Under the pieces are notes generated by a model. It was given only the letters and a program-made list of their open reading frames with translations. It did not search any database and was not told the origin of the DNA. Of a stretch of DNA of 64,000 nucleotides, positions 1 through 8,984 are shown piece after piece; position 1 is the first letter of the stretch, and each line of letters begins with the position of its first letter. The position numbers were made by a program, and so were the translations under genes. The stretch comes from Phenylobacterium sp. Lineage in GTDB: Bacteria > Pseudomonadota > Alphaproteobacteria > Caulobacterales > Caulobacteraceae. The stretch spans positions 1-64,000 of the forward strand of contig NZ_JANXWD010000115.1 in NCBI RefSeq assembly GCF_025351295.1, written 5' to 3'.

Positions 1-464
1 ACCCGGCGGAAGAGCAGGTTCTGGTCCGCGGCCGACAGGCTGTCGAACGACGCCTGCGCCGCCTTCAGGCCCGCCGCCGCGCCGCCCGCCTGGGCGGCGG
101 CGTTCACCGACTGGATGAAGCCGGACGACAGCTGCTGGGCGCGCTGGCCGATGTCGCTGTCGAAGGTGGCCTGGTCGAGGACCTTGCGGCGGTCGTCCTC
201 GATGCCGATCAGCTGGCCGGTGACGCTCATGGTCTGCAGGCTCTGATAGGCCTGGACGCGCTGGTCGTCGGTCGACTTGCCGTTGGCGTCGAGCACCGTG
301 CCCGACAGGTCGTCGAAGCGCGTCATCCGGTCGGCGAAGTCCGGCTGGGTGCGGCCCAGGGCGGCGCGCGCGCTGACATAGGCGGCGGCGCTAGCGGCGG
401 TGTTTGGGGAGGTCGCGTCCATGATCGGCTCAGAGGCGATACGCGCCGGCAGGCCGACACTCAT
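1..464 (-). CDS. Unknown protein, C-terminus cut by window edge
   Basis: The reading frame is open on the minus strand from an ATG at 464 to the left edge, giving the first ~154 residues. The visible part is Ala/Gln/Asp-rich and looks helical, with no signal peptide or membrane segment. I do not recognise the family. A second in-frame ATG at 422 is an alternative start (MDATSPNTAAS); neither has a strong Shine-Dalgarno. The gene diverges from the ABC transport operon beginning at 702, with 237 bp between them. The function is unknown. Confidence 0.6.
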   Translation of the reverse strand, partial: MSVGLPARIASEPIMDATSPNTAASAAAYVSARAALGRTQPDFADRMTRFDDLSGTVLDANGKSTDDQRVQAYQSLQTMSVTGQLIGIEDDRRKVLDQATFDSDIGQRAQQLSSGFIQSVNAAAQAGGAAAGLKAAQASFDSLSAADQNLLFRR

Positions 465-701
465 AGGACCCAGGACTTAAGAAATTGTCCCAAACCCGGC
501 GCCGGCGCGCCGCGGCCCCTGGATTACAAAGGTTTAATCGCCGCCGCCGCATCCGCCGAACCGACCCCGCGCCTCTCTGTAACGAGCGCATTTCGTCGCC
601 TCGGAGCCCTGTCCGGTCGTCTCGCCTTACCGCGATTTAACTGGTTCCCCGGGGTCCGGACGACGACACCCGACGCTCACAGGCGAGGGCGTTAAGTCAA
701 G
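465..701. promoter_or_regulatory. Divergent intergenic region upstream of ABC operon
   Basis: This 237-bp spacer separates two divergent genes and must hold promoters for both. It contains several TTAA tetramers (near 533, 636 and 692), but none are spaced as a full CtrA box (TTAA-N7-TTAA). No convincing sigma-70 pair, terminator or RNA was seen. Confidence 0.35.
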
Positions 702-1844
702 ATGTCACTGGCATTGGCAACATTGCTCTACGAGTGGCGGCGCTACACGGCGGCCGTCGTGGCGCTGGCCTTTTCGGGCCTGCTGATCCTGGCCCAGGTG
801 GGCATGTTCACCGGCATCGTGAAGGGGGCCACGGCCACCATCGACCGCTCCCGCGCGGACATCATGATCCTGCCGAAGAAGATGGAGAGCCTGATCAACT
901 CCGGCGGCGGCTCGCTGCCCGCGCGCCTGCAGCCGCAGCTCTACATGAACCCCGAAGTGCTCGAGGTGGCCTCGTTCGACGGCGACGGCGGGCGGTGGGT
1001 GAACCATCCCAAGGACGGCAAGAAGGCCGTCACCACCTACATCAACATCAACATGGTCGATACCCGGCCGGGCGCGGTGAACCTGCCGGTGGACTTCACC
1101 GACGAGATCCGCACGGCGCTGCTGGAGCCCTATTCGGTGGTCATCGACGAGACGCAGCTGAAGCGCCTCGGGGTCAAGCTGGGCGATGACGCCTCGCTGA
1201 ACGGCCGCACCGTGCACGTGCGCGGCGTCCTGCAAGGCTATCCGGACATCAACAACGCCTCGGTGACCATGTCGCGCGACACCCTGCGGCTGATGGGCAT
1301 GCTCGCCCACAACGGCAAGACCGGCCCCCTGATGGTGCGCATCCGCGACCCGCGCCAGGCCGAGGCGGTGCGCGACCAGTTGAACAGGACGGCCGGCGAC
1401 AGCTACCGCGCCTGGACCCGCCAGGAGCTGGCCGACGCCAACCAGAGAGCGATCATGAGCGAACAGATCATCGGCATCTTCCTGGGCTTCTCCGTCTTCC
1501 TGGGCTTCCTGATCGGGGTGGGGATCACGTCGCAGACCCTGCGCGGCGCCATCCTCTCCAGCATCAAGGAATTCGCCTCCCTGCGCGCGCTCGGCGTCGG
1601 CATGGGCTCGCTGCGGATCATCGTGATGGAACTCAGCTTCTGGGTCGGGATCGCCGGTCTGATCGCCACCGCCCTGTTCACCTACGGCGTCTATCTGCTC
1701 GCCACCCACGGCGGCCTGCCCATGGGTTTCCCCCTGCCCTGGGTGATCGGCGTTTCCATCCTCCTGCTCGTCATCTCGGGCGCCTCGGGCCTGCTGGCCC
1801 TGGGCATCCTGAAGAAGAGCCAGCCTGCGGACCTGCTGCGATGA
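702..1844 (+). CDS. ABC transporter permease, FtsX/DevC-like
   Basis: This is a 380-residue inner-membrane permease with one N-terminal transmembrane helix (about residues 17-37), a large periplasmic domain, and three C-terminal helices (about 260-290, 320-345, 350-372). That topology is typical of the FtsX/MacB-core permeases, and the order permease-ATPase-adaptor matches cyanobacterial DevCAB-type exporters. It should work with the ATPase and HlyD-type adaptor that follow to move a substrate from the periplasm or inner membrane outward. The stop overlaps the ATPase start by 4 bp (ATGA), so the genes are translationally coupled. The substrate cannot be told from sequence; no outer-membrane TolC gene is in the window. 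Confidence 0.88.
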   Translation: MSLALATLLYEWRRYTAAVVALAFSGLLILAQVGMFTGIVKGATATIDRSRADIMILPKKMESLINSGGGSLPARLQPQLYMNPEVLEVASFDGDGGRWVNHPKDGKKAVTTYININMVDTRPGAVNLPVDFTDEIRTALLEPYSVVIDETQLKRLGVKLGDDASLNGRTVHVRGVLQGYPDINNASVTMSRDTLRLMGMLAHNGKTGPLMVRIRDPRQAEAVRDQLNRTAGDSYRAWTRQELADANQRAIMSEQIIGIFLGFSVFLGFLIGVGITSQTLRGAILSSIKEFASLRALGVGMGSLRIIVMELSFWVGIAGLIATALFTYGVYLLATHGGLPMGFPLPWVIGVSILLLVISGASGLLALGILKKSQPADLLR

Positions 1845-2611
1845 GCTCGAACCCGACCGCCATCCAGGCGCATGGCGTCTACAAGCGCTTCAAGACCGGC
1901 CGCACGCACATCGAGGTGCTGAAGCGGGTCGACTTCGACGCCAGCCACGGCGAGGTGACCATGGTCATGGGTCCCTCCGGCTCCGGTAAGTCGACCCTGG
2001 TCGCCGCGCTCTCCGGCCTGCTGAAGCCCGACGAGGGCAAGGTCCGGGCGCTGGACCAGGACGTCTGGGGCCTGCGCTCGGGCAGGCTGGACCGCTTCCG
2101 CCTGGACCACTGCGGCTTCATCTTCCAGGGCTTCAACCTGTTCTCGGCGCTGACCGCCCTGCAGCAGGTCGAGATCATCCTGAAGTACCAGGGCCACTCC
2201 AAGAAGGTCGCCCGCGAGAAGGCCGCCAACGCCCTGATGGAAGTCGGGCTGGAGACCAAGCTGAACCAGCGCCCCTCCGAGCTGTCCGGCGGCGAGAAGC
2301 AGCGGGTGGCCATCGCCCGCGCGCTCGCCAAGGACCCGCGGCTGCTGTTCGCTGACGAACCCACCAGCGCGCTGGACGGCGAGAACGGCCAGATCGTCAT
2401 TAAGCTGATCCAGCGGGCGGCCAAGCAGTACGGCGCCGCGGTGATCTGCGTGACCCACGACCCGCGCCTGGAAGCCTATGCCGACCGGGTCATCCACCTG
2501 GAGGACGGCCGCATCCTGGACGACCGCCGGGTGGATCACACACCCGCAGACCCTGGGCCACACGCCAACGCCGACGCCGACCACCGCCAACCCGCGCTCA
2601 TCGGAGCCTGA
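1841..2611 (+). CDS. ABC transporter ATP-binding protein, DevA/LolD-like
   Basis: This is a 256-residue ATPase. Walker A (GPSGSGKST) is at residues 44-52, followed by the signature LSGGEKQR, Walker B LLFADEPT and the switch histidine in CVTHD. It is closest to the LolD/MacB/DevA group that energises FtsX-like permeases. The last ~25 residues are an unusual His/Asp/Pro-rich tail (HTPADPGPHANADADH), possibly metal-binding but more likely a lineage-specific extension. Its start overlaps the permease stop, and the adaptor gene begins 6 bp after its stop, so the three genes form one operon. Confidence 0.93.
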   Translation: MSSNPTAIQAHGVYKRFKTGRTHIEVLKRVDFDASHGEVTMVMGPSGSGKSTLVAALSGLLKPDEGKVRALDQDVWGLRSGRLDRFRLDHCGFIFQGFNLFSALTALQQVEIILKYQGHSKKVAREKAANALMEVGLETKLNQRPSELSGGEKQRVAIARALAKDPRLLFADEPTSALDGENGQIVIKLIQRAAKQYGAAVICVTHDPRLEAYADRVIHLEDGRILDDRRVDHTPADPGPHANADADHRQPALIGA

Positions 2612-2616
2612 AGACC

Positions 2617-3588
2617 ATGCTCGCCCTGTTCCGCAACCGTTTCGTCTGGATCGCCCTGGTGATCGTCGCCCTCGCCGGCGGCGGCGGCCTGTTCCTGCAG
2701 AGCCAGGCCAAGGCCAGGAAGGCCGAGGAGACCAAGGCGGCGGCGAGCGTGAAGCCAAGCCCCTACGCCGCCATCGCCAACGGCAAGGCCGACGTAGAAG
2801 GCGGGATCATCCAGGTGGCCGCCCGCCGCGCCGGGGTGATCGACGAGGTGGTGGCCCAGGAAGGCGACATGGTCACCAAGGGCCAGGTGCTGGCCCGGCT
2901 GGAGGACGACGAACCCCGCCTCGCGGCGGCGCGCGCCCAGGCCGAGGTGCGCCAGGCCCATGCCGCCCTGGCGCTGCTGCAGGTGCAGCTCGCGACGGCC
3001 CAGCGCGAGCTGAAGCGGCTGGAAACCCTGGCCCCGTCCAACTTCGTGGCGGCCCAGAAGCTCGACCAGGCCCGCGACGCGGTGCGCGAGGCCGACGCCC
3101 GCATCGAGGCCCAGCAGGCCTCGGTCGAGACCGCCCAGGCCGCCGCCAACGTCGCCCGCTACGACCAGGAGCTGAGCATCATCCGCGCGCCGGCCGACGG
3201 CCGCATCGTGCGCCGCTACGCCAACCCGGGCGCCGGCGCCTCGACCTTGAACGTCTCCAACATGTTCGACCTGGAGCCGAAGGCCGGCCGCATCGTCCGC
3301 GCCGAGATCGCCGAGGGCTCGCTGAGCTTCGTGGACATCGGCCAGACCGTGCAGATGTCGCCGGAAAGCGACCCTACCAAGGTCTATCCCGGCAAGGTGC
3401 TGCGCCGCGCCGCCGTGTTCGGCGCCCGCAAGCTGCAGTCCGACGATCCCGGCGAGAAGACCGACGACCGCGTGGTCGAGGTGGTGGTGGACAGCTCCGG
3501 CGCCCCGTTCCTGATCGGCCAGCGCGTCCTGGTGAAGTTCGTCCGCGGCCAGCAGACGGCCCAGGCGGTCGTCGCCCCGAAGAGCTGA
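2617..3588 (+). CDS. HlyD-family membrane-fusion (adaptor) subunit
   Basis: This 323-residue periplasmic adaptor has an N-terminal membrane anchor (about residues 8-24), a lipoyl/biotinyl-like half (VAQEGDMVTKGQVLA), a long coiled-coil hairpin rich in Ala/Glu/Arg (about 100-185) and the second lipoyl half (IIRAPADGRIV). It is the third gene of the DevCAB-like export operon and would bridge the inner-membrane permease to an outer-membrane channel encoded elsewhere. The operon ends here: a perfect 11-bp inverted repeat begins 6 bp after the stop codon. Confidence 0.9.
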   Translation: MLALFRNRFVWIALVIVALAGGGGLFLQSQAKARKAEETKAAASVKPSPYAAIANGKADVEGGIIQVAARRAGVIDEVVAQEGDMVTKGQVLARLEDDEPRLAAARAQAEVRQAHAALALLQVQLATAQRELKRLETLAPSNFVAAQKLDQARDAVREADARIEAQQASVETAQAAANVARYDQELSIIRAPADGRIVRRYANPGAGASTLNVSNMFDLEPKAGRIVRAEIAEGSLSFVDIGQTVQMSPESDPTKVYPGKVLRRAAVFGARKLQSDDPGEKTDDRVVEVVVDSSGAPFLIGQRVLVKFVRGQQTAQAVVAPKS

Positions 3589-3593
3589 GTTCT

Positions 3594-3620
3594 TTTCCCT
3601 CCCCTTCATGGGGAGGGAAA
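3594..3620. terminator. Perfect 11-bp inverted repeat after export operon
   Basis: TTTCCCTCCCC (3594-3604) and GGGGAGGGAAA (3610-3620) pair perfectly around a 5-nt loop directly downstream of the adaptor stop. There is no U-tract, so it is a candidate RNA-stabilising or Rho-assisted 3' end rather than a clear intrinsic terminator. Confidence 0.5.
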
Positions 3621-3688
3621 GGCGCGTCCTTGACGCCACCCTTTCCGCGCCGCAAAACCGCCGCCGATTTGGTTCCCAGGGGGCTCAC

Positions 3689-4591
3689 ATGGCGGACATC
3701 CGCTTCGACGGCAAAGTGGCGATCGTGACGGGGGCCGGCGGCGGGCTGGGCCGGGCGCATGCCCTGGAACTGGCCAAACGCGGCGCGAAGGTGGTGGTCA
3801 ACGACCTCGGCGGGTCGATGGACGGCGCGGGCGGGCACTCCGAGGCCTCGCTGAAGGTCGTCGAGGAGATCAAGGCGGTCGGCGGCGAAGCCATCGCCAA
3901 CGGCTCCTCGGTGACCGACGACGCCGGCGTGGCGCGCATGGTGGCCGACGCCATGGACGCCTGGGGCCGCATCGACATCCTGATCGCCAACGCCGGCATC
4001 CTGCGCGACAAATCCTTCGCCAAGATGGAGTTCGGCGACTTCCAGGTGGTGGTCGACGTCCATCTGTTCGGCACCGTGAAGCCGGCCAAGGCGGTCTGGG
4101 AGATCATGCGCGCCCAGAACTATGGGCGGATCGTGGTGACCACCTCCTCGTCCGGCCTCTACGGCAACTTCGGCCAGTCGAACTATGGCGCGGCCAAGCT
4201 GGGCCTGATCGGCTTCATGAACACGCTGAAGCTGGAGGGCCAGAAGAACAACATCCACGTCAACGCCATCGCCCCGGTGGCCGCCACCCGGATGACCGAG
4301 AACCTGATGCCGCCCGCGGTGCTGGAGCAGCTGAAGCCGGAGTTCGTGACCCCCGGCGTGGTGTTCCTGTGCTCGGAGGAGGCCCCCACCGGCAGTATCC
4401 TGACCGCCGGCGCCGGCGCCTTCGCGCTCGCCCGCATCGTCGAGACCGAGGGGGTCTTCCTGGGCCACGAGGCCAGCGTCGAAAGCGTCCGCGACAGCTG
4501 GGCCAAGATCTCCGACGAGACCGGCGCCAAGGCCTATTTCAACGGCGGCGAACAGACCCAGAAGGTCTTCCGGAAGATGCAGGGCGGGTAG
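3689..4591 (+). CDS. SDR-family dehydrogenase, 3-hydroxyacyl-CoA type
   Basis: This 300-residue short-chain dehydrogenase has the NAD(P)-binding TGAGGGLG motif at residues 14-21, the IANAG motif, and the catalytic Ser-Tyr-Lys set in SSSGLYG...SNYGAAKLG. The layout and the long C-terminal extension resemble the (3R)-hydroxyacyl-CoA dehydrogenase part of the peroxisomal HSD17B4-type enzymes common in lipid- and steroid-degrading proteobacteria. I chose the ATG at 3689 because AGGGGG lies 6 bases upstream. It is monocistronic here, and the exact acyl or steroid substrate is not determinable. Confidence 0.9.
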   Translation: MADIRFDGKVAIVTGAGGGLGRAHALELAKRGAKVVVNDLGGSMDGAGGHSEASLKVVEEIKAVGGEAIANGSSVTDDAGVARMVADAMDAWGRIDILIANAGILRDKSFAKMEFGDFQVVVDVHLFGTVKPAKAVWEIMRAQNYGRIVVTTSSSGLYGNFGQSNYGAAKLGLIGFMNTLKLEGQKNNIHVNAIAPVAATRMTENLMPPAVLEQLKPEFVTPGVVFLCSEEAPTGSILTAGAGAFALARIVETEGVFLGHEASVESVRDSWAKISDETGAKAYFNGGEQTQKVFRKMQGG

Positions 4592-4709
4592 TCCGGGGGA
4601 GGAACTACTCACGGTTTCCTTTTTGTAATCCAATTCCGCTTGCCCCTTTCGCGGGGCTCGCGCCTAACCTTGGGGCTTGCGTCCGCGAGAGGCGCGTTCG
4701 GAGGACAGT

Positions 4710-6137
4710 TTGGCAGCCCAAGGCAATCCGGCCGCATCCGCGCGCTCGCTCTCGCTTCCGGCCATCCTGGCCTTCGCCGCGGCCTATATGCCCTTCGCGG
4801 CCCTGCAGCTGTCGGCGGCGGTGCAACTGCCGCGGTTCTTCGCCACCTCGCTGGGGATGGGCGCCACGGCCGGGGCGATCTTCGGCCTGGTGCGCCTGAT
4901 CGACATTCCGGTGGACCCGGCGCTGGGCCTGACGATGGACCGCTCGCGGAGCCGGATGGGCCGCTACCGCCCGTGGCTGATCCTGGCGGCGCCGGTGCTG
5001 ATCCTCGCCATCTACATGACCTACCAGGCCGAGCCGGGGGTCAGCCGGAGCTACCTCGTGCTCTGGCTGCTGGTCCTCTACCTCGGCATGTCGTTCCTGC
5101 TGGTGGCCGGCAACGCCTGGGCCTCGACCCTGGCCACCACCTACAAGGCGCGCTCGCGGATCTTCGGCGCGCAGACCGGGATGGGCGTGCTGGGCGCGGC
5201 CATGGTGCTGGCGATCCCGATCTTCACCGACAGCCGGCATCTGAGCGAGGCCGAGGGCGTGCACGCCATCGGCTGGTTCCTGATGGGCCTGGCGCCGGTC
5301 AGCATCCTGATCGCGTTGCTGCGCACGCCCGAGCGGATCGTGGAGGACAACCACGCCCAGCGGTTCAAGGCCTCGGACTACGCGGCCCTGCTGGTGCGTC
5401 CCAATGTGCTGCGCCTGATGGCGGCCGACTTCTGCGTCACCCTGGGGCCCGGCTGGATGGCGGCGCTCTACCTGTTCTTCTTCGAAGACAGCCGCGGCTT
5501 CAGCGTCTCGGCGGCCAATATCCTGCTGGCGATCTACATCCTGGCCGGGCTGGCCGGGGCGCCGGCGGCGGCCTGGCTGGCCAACCGGATTTCCAAGCAC
5601 CGGGCGCTGATGGTCCAGACCACCGGCTATTCGCTGACCCTGATCGTGCTGTTCCTGCTGCCGAAAGGCCAGTTCCTGCCCGCCGCCCCGGCGATGTTCG
5701 TGGCCGGGTCCTTCGCCGCCGGCTTCGTGGTGCTGATCCGCTCGCTGACCGCCGACATCGGCGACGAGATCCGGCTGGAAAAGGGCCGCAACCTGGTGGG
5801 CCTGCTCTATGCCCTGACCAGCGGCACCACCAAGGCGGCGGCGGCCATGGCGGCGGTCATCACCTTCGCGGTGCTGGGCGCGGTGGGCTACAACTTCAAG
5901 CCGGGCGCGGTGAACGGGCCCGACCAGATTCGCGGCCTGGAGCTGGCCTATATCATCGGCCCGATCGTCTTCGTGATGATCGCCGGCGCCTGTTTCATCG
6001 GCTACCGGCTGACCGCCGAGCGGCATGCCGACATCCGCCGGCAGCTGGACGATCGCGACGCCATGGACGATCCGGCCGCGGCGCTGGAGAGCCTGATCGG
6101 CGACACCGACCTGGCGGCGGCCGGCCGGCCCCAATAG
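4710..6137 (+). CDS. MFS symporter, GPH (glycoside-pentoside-hexuronide) family
   Basis: This is a twelve-helix MFS transporter of about 475 residues. The family signature is visible near the N-terminus: RLIDIPVDPALG followed by MDRSRSRMGRYRPW, matching the GPH/MelB type of cation-coupled sugar symporter. The start is the TTG at 4710, which has GGAGGA at 4700-4705; an upstream in-frame TTG at 4677 would add 11 residues without a ribosome site. A paralogue with the same start architecture follows 132 bp downstream. The substrate is unknown; in this lineage such proteins often sit with glycan or lipid catabolic genes. Confidence 0.88.
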   Translation: MAAQGNPAASARSLSLPAILAFAAAYMPFAALQLSAAVQLPRFFATSLGMGATAGAIFGLVRLIDIPVDPALGLTMDRSRSRMGRYRPWLILAAPVLILAIYMTYQAEPGVSRSYLVLWLLVLYLGMSFLLVAGNAWASTLATTYKARSRIFGAQTGMGVLGAAMVLAIPIFTDSRHLSEAEGVHAIGWFLMGLAPVSILIALLRTPERIVEDNHAQRFKASDYAALLVRPNVLRLMAADFCVTLGPGWMAALYLFFFEDSRGFSVSAANILLAIYILAGLAGAPAAAWLANRISKHRALMVQTTGYSLTLIVLFLLPKGQFLPAAPAMFVAGSFAAGFVVLIRSLTADIGDEIRLEKGRNLVGLLYALTSGTTKAAAAMAAVITFAVLGAVGYNFKPGAVNGPDQIRGLELAYIIGPIVFVMIAGACFIGYRLTAERHADIRRQLDDRDAMDDPAAALESLIGDTDLAAAGRPQ

Positions 6138-6269
6138 CTCCGCGCACCGGCCGGTAAGCGCCGCAGCCATACCCCCCGTTCGAAATGGCTTGCGCGGCGG
6201 CGCGCGTGGGCCTCACCTGACCGCATGACGCCCCGCAAGAGGGCGACCGGGACTTGATGGGAGGACGTC

Positions 6270-7694
6270 TTGAGCCACGCCGCGGGCACACCCCCACCGA
6301 CTCGATTGCCCCTGCCCCGGGTCTGGGCCTTCGCCACCGGCAGCATCCCGGTCTACATGCTGCTCCTGGTGCTCGGCACCTACATCACCCCGTTCTATGC
6401 GGGTACGGTGGGGATCAAGCTGGGCGTGCTGGGCGCGACGCTGAGTTCCCTGCGGCTCATCGACGTCGGCTTCGACTTCGCCCTGGGCTGGGTCATGGAC
6501 CGGTTCGAGACCCCGTTCGGGCGCTTCAAGCCGTGGTTCGTGCTGTCGCTGCCGGTCTTCTGGCTGGGCATCTATATGTTGCTGAACCCGCCGCCGGGGG
6601 CGGGGCTGGAGCACCTCGTGCCCTGGCTGCTGGTCTGCTACCTGGCCTATTCCCTGCTGGGCCTCAGCCACGCGGCCTGGGCGGCGAACCTGGCCACCGA
6701 CTACCATGAGCGGTCGCGGATCTTCGGCTGGACCCAGGGCATCGCGGTCATCGGGTCGGTGGGCCTGCTGGCGGCGCCGATCCTCACCCACGGCTGGGTG
6801 AAGCCCGGCGACGGCGACTCCATGCCCCGGCTGGCCCTGCTGCTGATCGCCGTGGCCACCGTCACCATCCCGATCAACGCCATTTTCACGCCGGAGCGGG
6901 TGGTGCGCGGCGTCAAGGGCGCCGGGACGTCGTTCAAGGACCTGGCCGCCATCTTCACCACCGGCTCGATGTCGCGGCTGGTGCTGGCCGACCTGCTGCT
7001 GACCCTGGGCGCGAACACCACCGCGCCGATGTACGTGTTCTTCTTCCACACCGCGAAGGGCTTCGAGATCAGCCAGGTCAGCTACCTGCTGATCCCCTAT
7101 GTCGGCGCCGGAATCCTGGGCGCGCCGACCTGGGCGCACATCGCCAACCGGTTCGGCAAGCACCGGGCGATCCAGATCGCCTGCGTCGCCTACGCCATCA
7201 CCCAGTCGGTGCTGATGGCGATTCCGGCCGGGCTGCTGGCCGCCACGGCGGTGGGCATGTTCTTCGTCGGCTTTTCCGCCAGCGCCTTCATCCCGATGAT
7301 GCGGTCGATGGTGGCGGACGTCACCGACGAGCTGCGGCTGACCACCGGCAAGGAACGCGCCGGGGTGCTCTATTCGCTGGTGATCCTGGTGCAGAAGGTG
7401 GGCACGTCGGTCACCGCGATCATCGTGCTGCCGATCCTGGAATACGTCGGCTTCAACCCCAAGCCGCATGCCTACAACACGCCCGAGGCGATCTTCGGCC
7501 TGCAGATGTGCTACCTGTTCGCGCCGGTGATCTTCGTGCTGATCGGAGGCCTGGTGTTCTTCGGCTACAAGCTCACCCCCGAACGGCACAGCGAGATCGC
7601 CGCGGCGCTGAAGGCGCAACAGCCGGCGTCGCTGGCCAGCGCTGAGGAAAGCTTCGCCGGGCCCGGCGAAGCGCCGCTGAGGCCGGCCGAATAG
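6270..7694 (+). CDS. MFS symporter, GPH family (second copy)
   Basis: This 474-residue twelve-helix transporter carries the same GPH signature (MDRFETPFGRFKPW) and the same internal motifs as its upstream neighbour, for example the ERSRIFGW loop after helix 4. It is a tandem paralogue from an old duplication, since the two proteins are only moderately alike. The start is TTG at 6270 with GGGAGGA ending 4 bases upstream, almost the same leader as the first copy. It ends one base before the stop of the convergent mrp gene. The transported compound is unknown. Confidence 0.88.
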   Translation: MSHAAGTPPPTRLPLPRVWAFATGSIPVYMLLLVLGTYITPFYAGTVGIKLGVLGATLSSLRLIDVGFDFALGWVMDRFETPFGRFKPWFVLSLPVFWLGIYMLLNPPPGAGLEHLVPWLLVCYLAYSLLGLSHAAWAANLATDYHERSRIFGWTQGIAVIGSVGLLAAPILTHGWVKPGDGDSMPRLALLLIAVATVTIPINAIFTPERVVRGVKGAGTSFKDLAAIFTTGSMSRLVLADLLLTLGANTTAPMYVFFFHTAKGFEISQVSYLLIPYVGAGILGAPTWAHIANRFGKHRAIQIACVAYAITQSVLMAIPAGLLAATAVGMFFVGFSASAFIPMMRSMVADVTDELRLTTGKERAGVLYSLVILVQKVGTSVTAIIVLPILEYVGFNPKPHAYNTPEAIFGLQMCYLFAPVIFVLIGGLVFFGYKLTPERHSEIAAALKAQQPASLASAEESFAGPGEAPLRPAE

Positions 7695-7695
7695 C

Positions 7696-8868
7696 TCAGA
7701 TCAGCTTGGCGGCAAGGTCGAGGAAGGCCCGGGCCGCAGGGCTGTCGGGGTGGGTGGCGACCAGCGGGCGGCCGGCGTCGCAGCCTTCGCGCAGCGCCAC
7801 CTCGATGGGGATCTCGGCCAGCAGCGGCACGCCCAGGCGCTCGGCCTCGGTCTTCGCCCCGCCGGTCCCGAAGATCGGAATGCGCGCGCCGGAGCTGTCG
7901 GCGAAATACGCCATGTTCTCGACCACGCCCAGGATCGGCGCGCCGGTCTTCTCGAACATCTGGGCGGCGCGGCGCGCGTCGATCAGGGCTATCTCCTGCG
8001 GGGTGGAGACGATGACCACGCCGTCCATCTTCAGCTTCTGGACGAGGGTCAGCTGGATATCGCCGGTGCCGGGCGGCAGGTCGATGACCAGCACGTCCAG
8101 CGGTTCCTCGGCGGTTCCCCAGTTGGAGTTGATCAGGCTGCGCAGGGCCGAGGACGCCATCGGCCCGCGCCAGATGTTGGCCGTGCCCGGCTCGACGATG
8201 AAGCCGATCGACATCACCTTGATCCCCCAGGCCACCATGGGGTTGAGCCGCTTCTCCTCGTCGAAGGTGGGGTCGCCGCCGACCCCCAGCATGGTGGGGG
8301 CGGAGGGGCCGTAGATGTCGGCGTCCAGCAGGCCCACACGCTGGCCCAGGGCCGCGAAGGCGGCGGCCAGGTTGACCGCGACGGTGGACTTGCCCACCCC
8401 GCCCTTGCCGCTGGCGACGGCGATGACCTTGTTCACATGCGGCGGCTTCACCGCATCGACCATCGGATGCAGCTGGGCGCCCGGGTCGTCGGCGATACGG
8501 GCCCGCCGCTGGGGCGCGGACTCCGGCAGCGCCGCGCGATGGGCGCCGGGCGGCGGAGGCAGGCCGCCGCGGCGTGGGGCCACCGTGAACTGCTGGGCGC
8601 TGGGCGCCTGCAGCTCGGAGGTCAGCACCACCTGGGCGGTCTCCACCCCGTCGGTGTCGGCGATCGCCGCCTCGGCCTGGTCGCGCACCCGGCGATAGAG
8701 CTCGATGTCGGCGGGCGCGACCTCCAGCATGAACGCCACCCGGCCGCTGCGCAGCACCAGCCCACGCACCAGGCCGGCGGCGGTCAGCCCCTTGCCGGAC
8801 TTCGGGTCGATCACCCGATCCAGGGCCGTGAGGATCGCGGAGCGGTCGGGGCCTGCCGGTTCGCTCAT
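7696..8868 (-). CDS. mrp: Mrp/NBP35-type iron-sulfur cluster carrier ATPase
   Basis: This 390-residue Mrp/ApbC protein has an N-terminal MIP18/DUF59-like domain (about residues 1-90), then a deviant P-loop ATPase beginning with ASGKGGVGKST, the DADIYGPS switch region, and Mrp motifs such as LPPGTGD and the ENM segment. The canonical CxxC of many Mrp proteins is not obvious after ENMAYF, where ENMAYFADSSG is found, as in some alphaproteobacterial members. It acts in the cytoplasm, carrying Fe-S clusters to apo-enzymes. It diverges from hflK, whose start is 116 bp away. Confidence 0.9.
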   Translation of the reverse strand: MSEPAGPDRSAILTALDRVIDPKSGKGLTAAGLVRGLVLRSGRVAFMLEVAPADIELYRRVRDQAEAAIADTDGVETAQVVLTSELQAPSAQQFTVAPRRGGLPPPPGAHRAALPESAPQRRARIADDPGAQLHPMVDAVKPPHVNKVIAVASGKGGVGKSTVAVNLAAAFAALGQRVGLLDADIYGPSAPTMLGVGGDPTFDEEKRLNPMVAWGIKVMSIGFIVEPGTANIWRGPMASSALRSLINSNWGTAEEPLDVLVIDLPPGTGDIQLTLVQKLKMDGVVIVSTPQEIALIDARRAAQMFEKTGAPILGVVENMAYFADSSGARIPIFGTGGAKTEAERLGVPLLAEIPIEVALREGCDAGRPLVATHPDSPAARAFLDLAAKLI

Positions 8869-8984
8869 GCCGCTTTGTCTTGCCTTGCCGTGGGAGGGAC
8901 CTCATATCCGGCTGACAGCGCCGGTTTACAAGCCCGCAGGGGGTTTGGGGAACGACGCCGCTTCAGGATCGTGCGCACCGCCTC

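Noticed and set aside
705..1709. Long open frame antisense to the ABC permease
   Set aside because: It is a shadow of the high GC codon bias; composition is His/Asp/Gly/Arg-rich without any fold, and the sense frame is a clear permease. The same applies to the many other long antisense frames.
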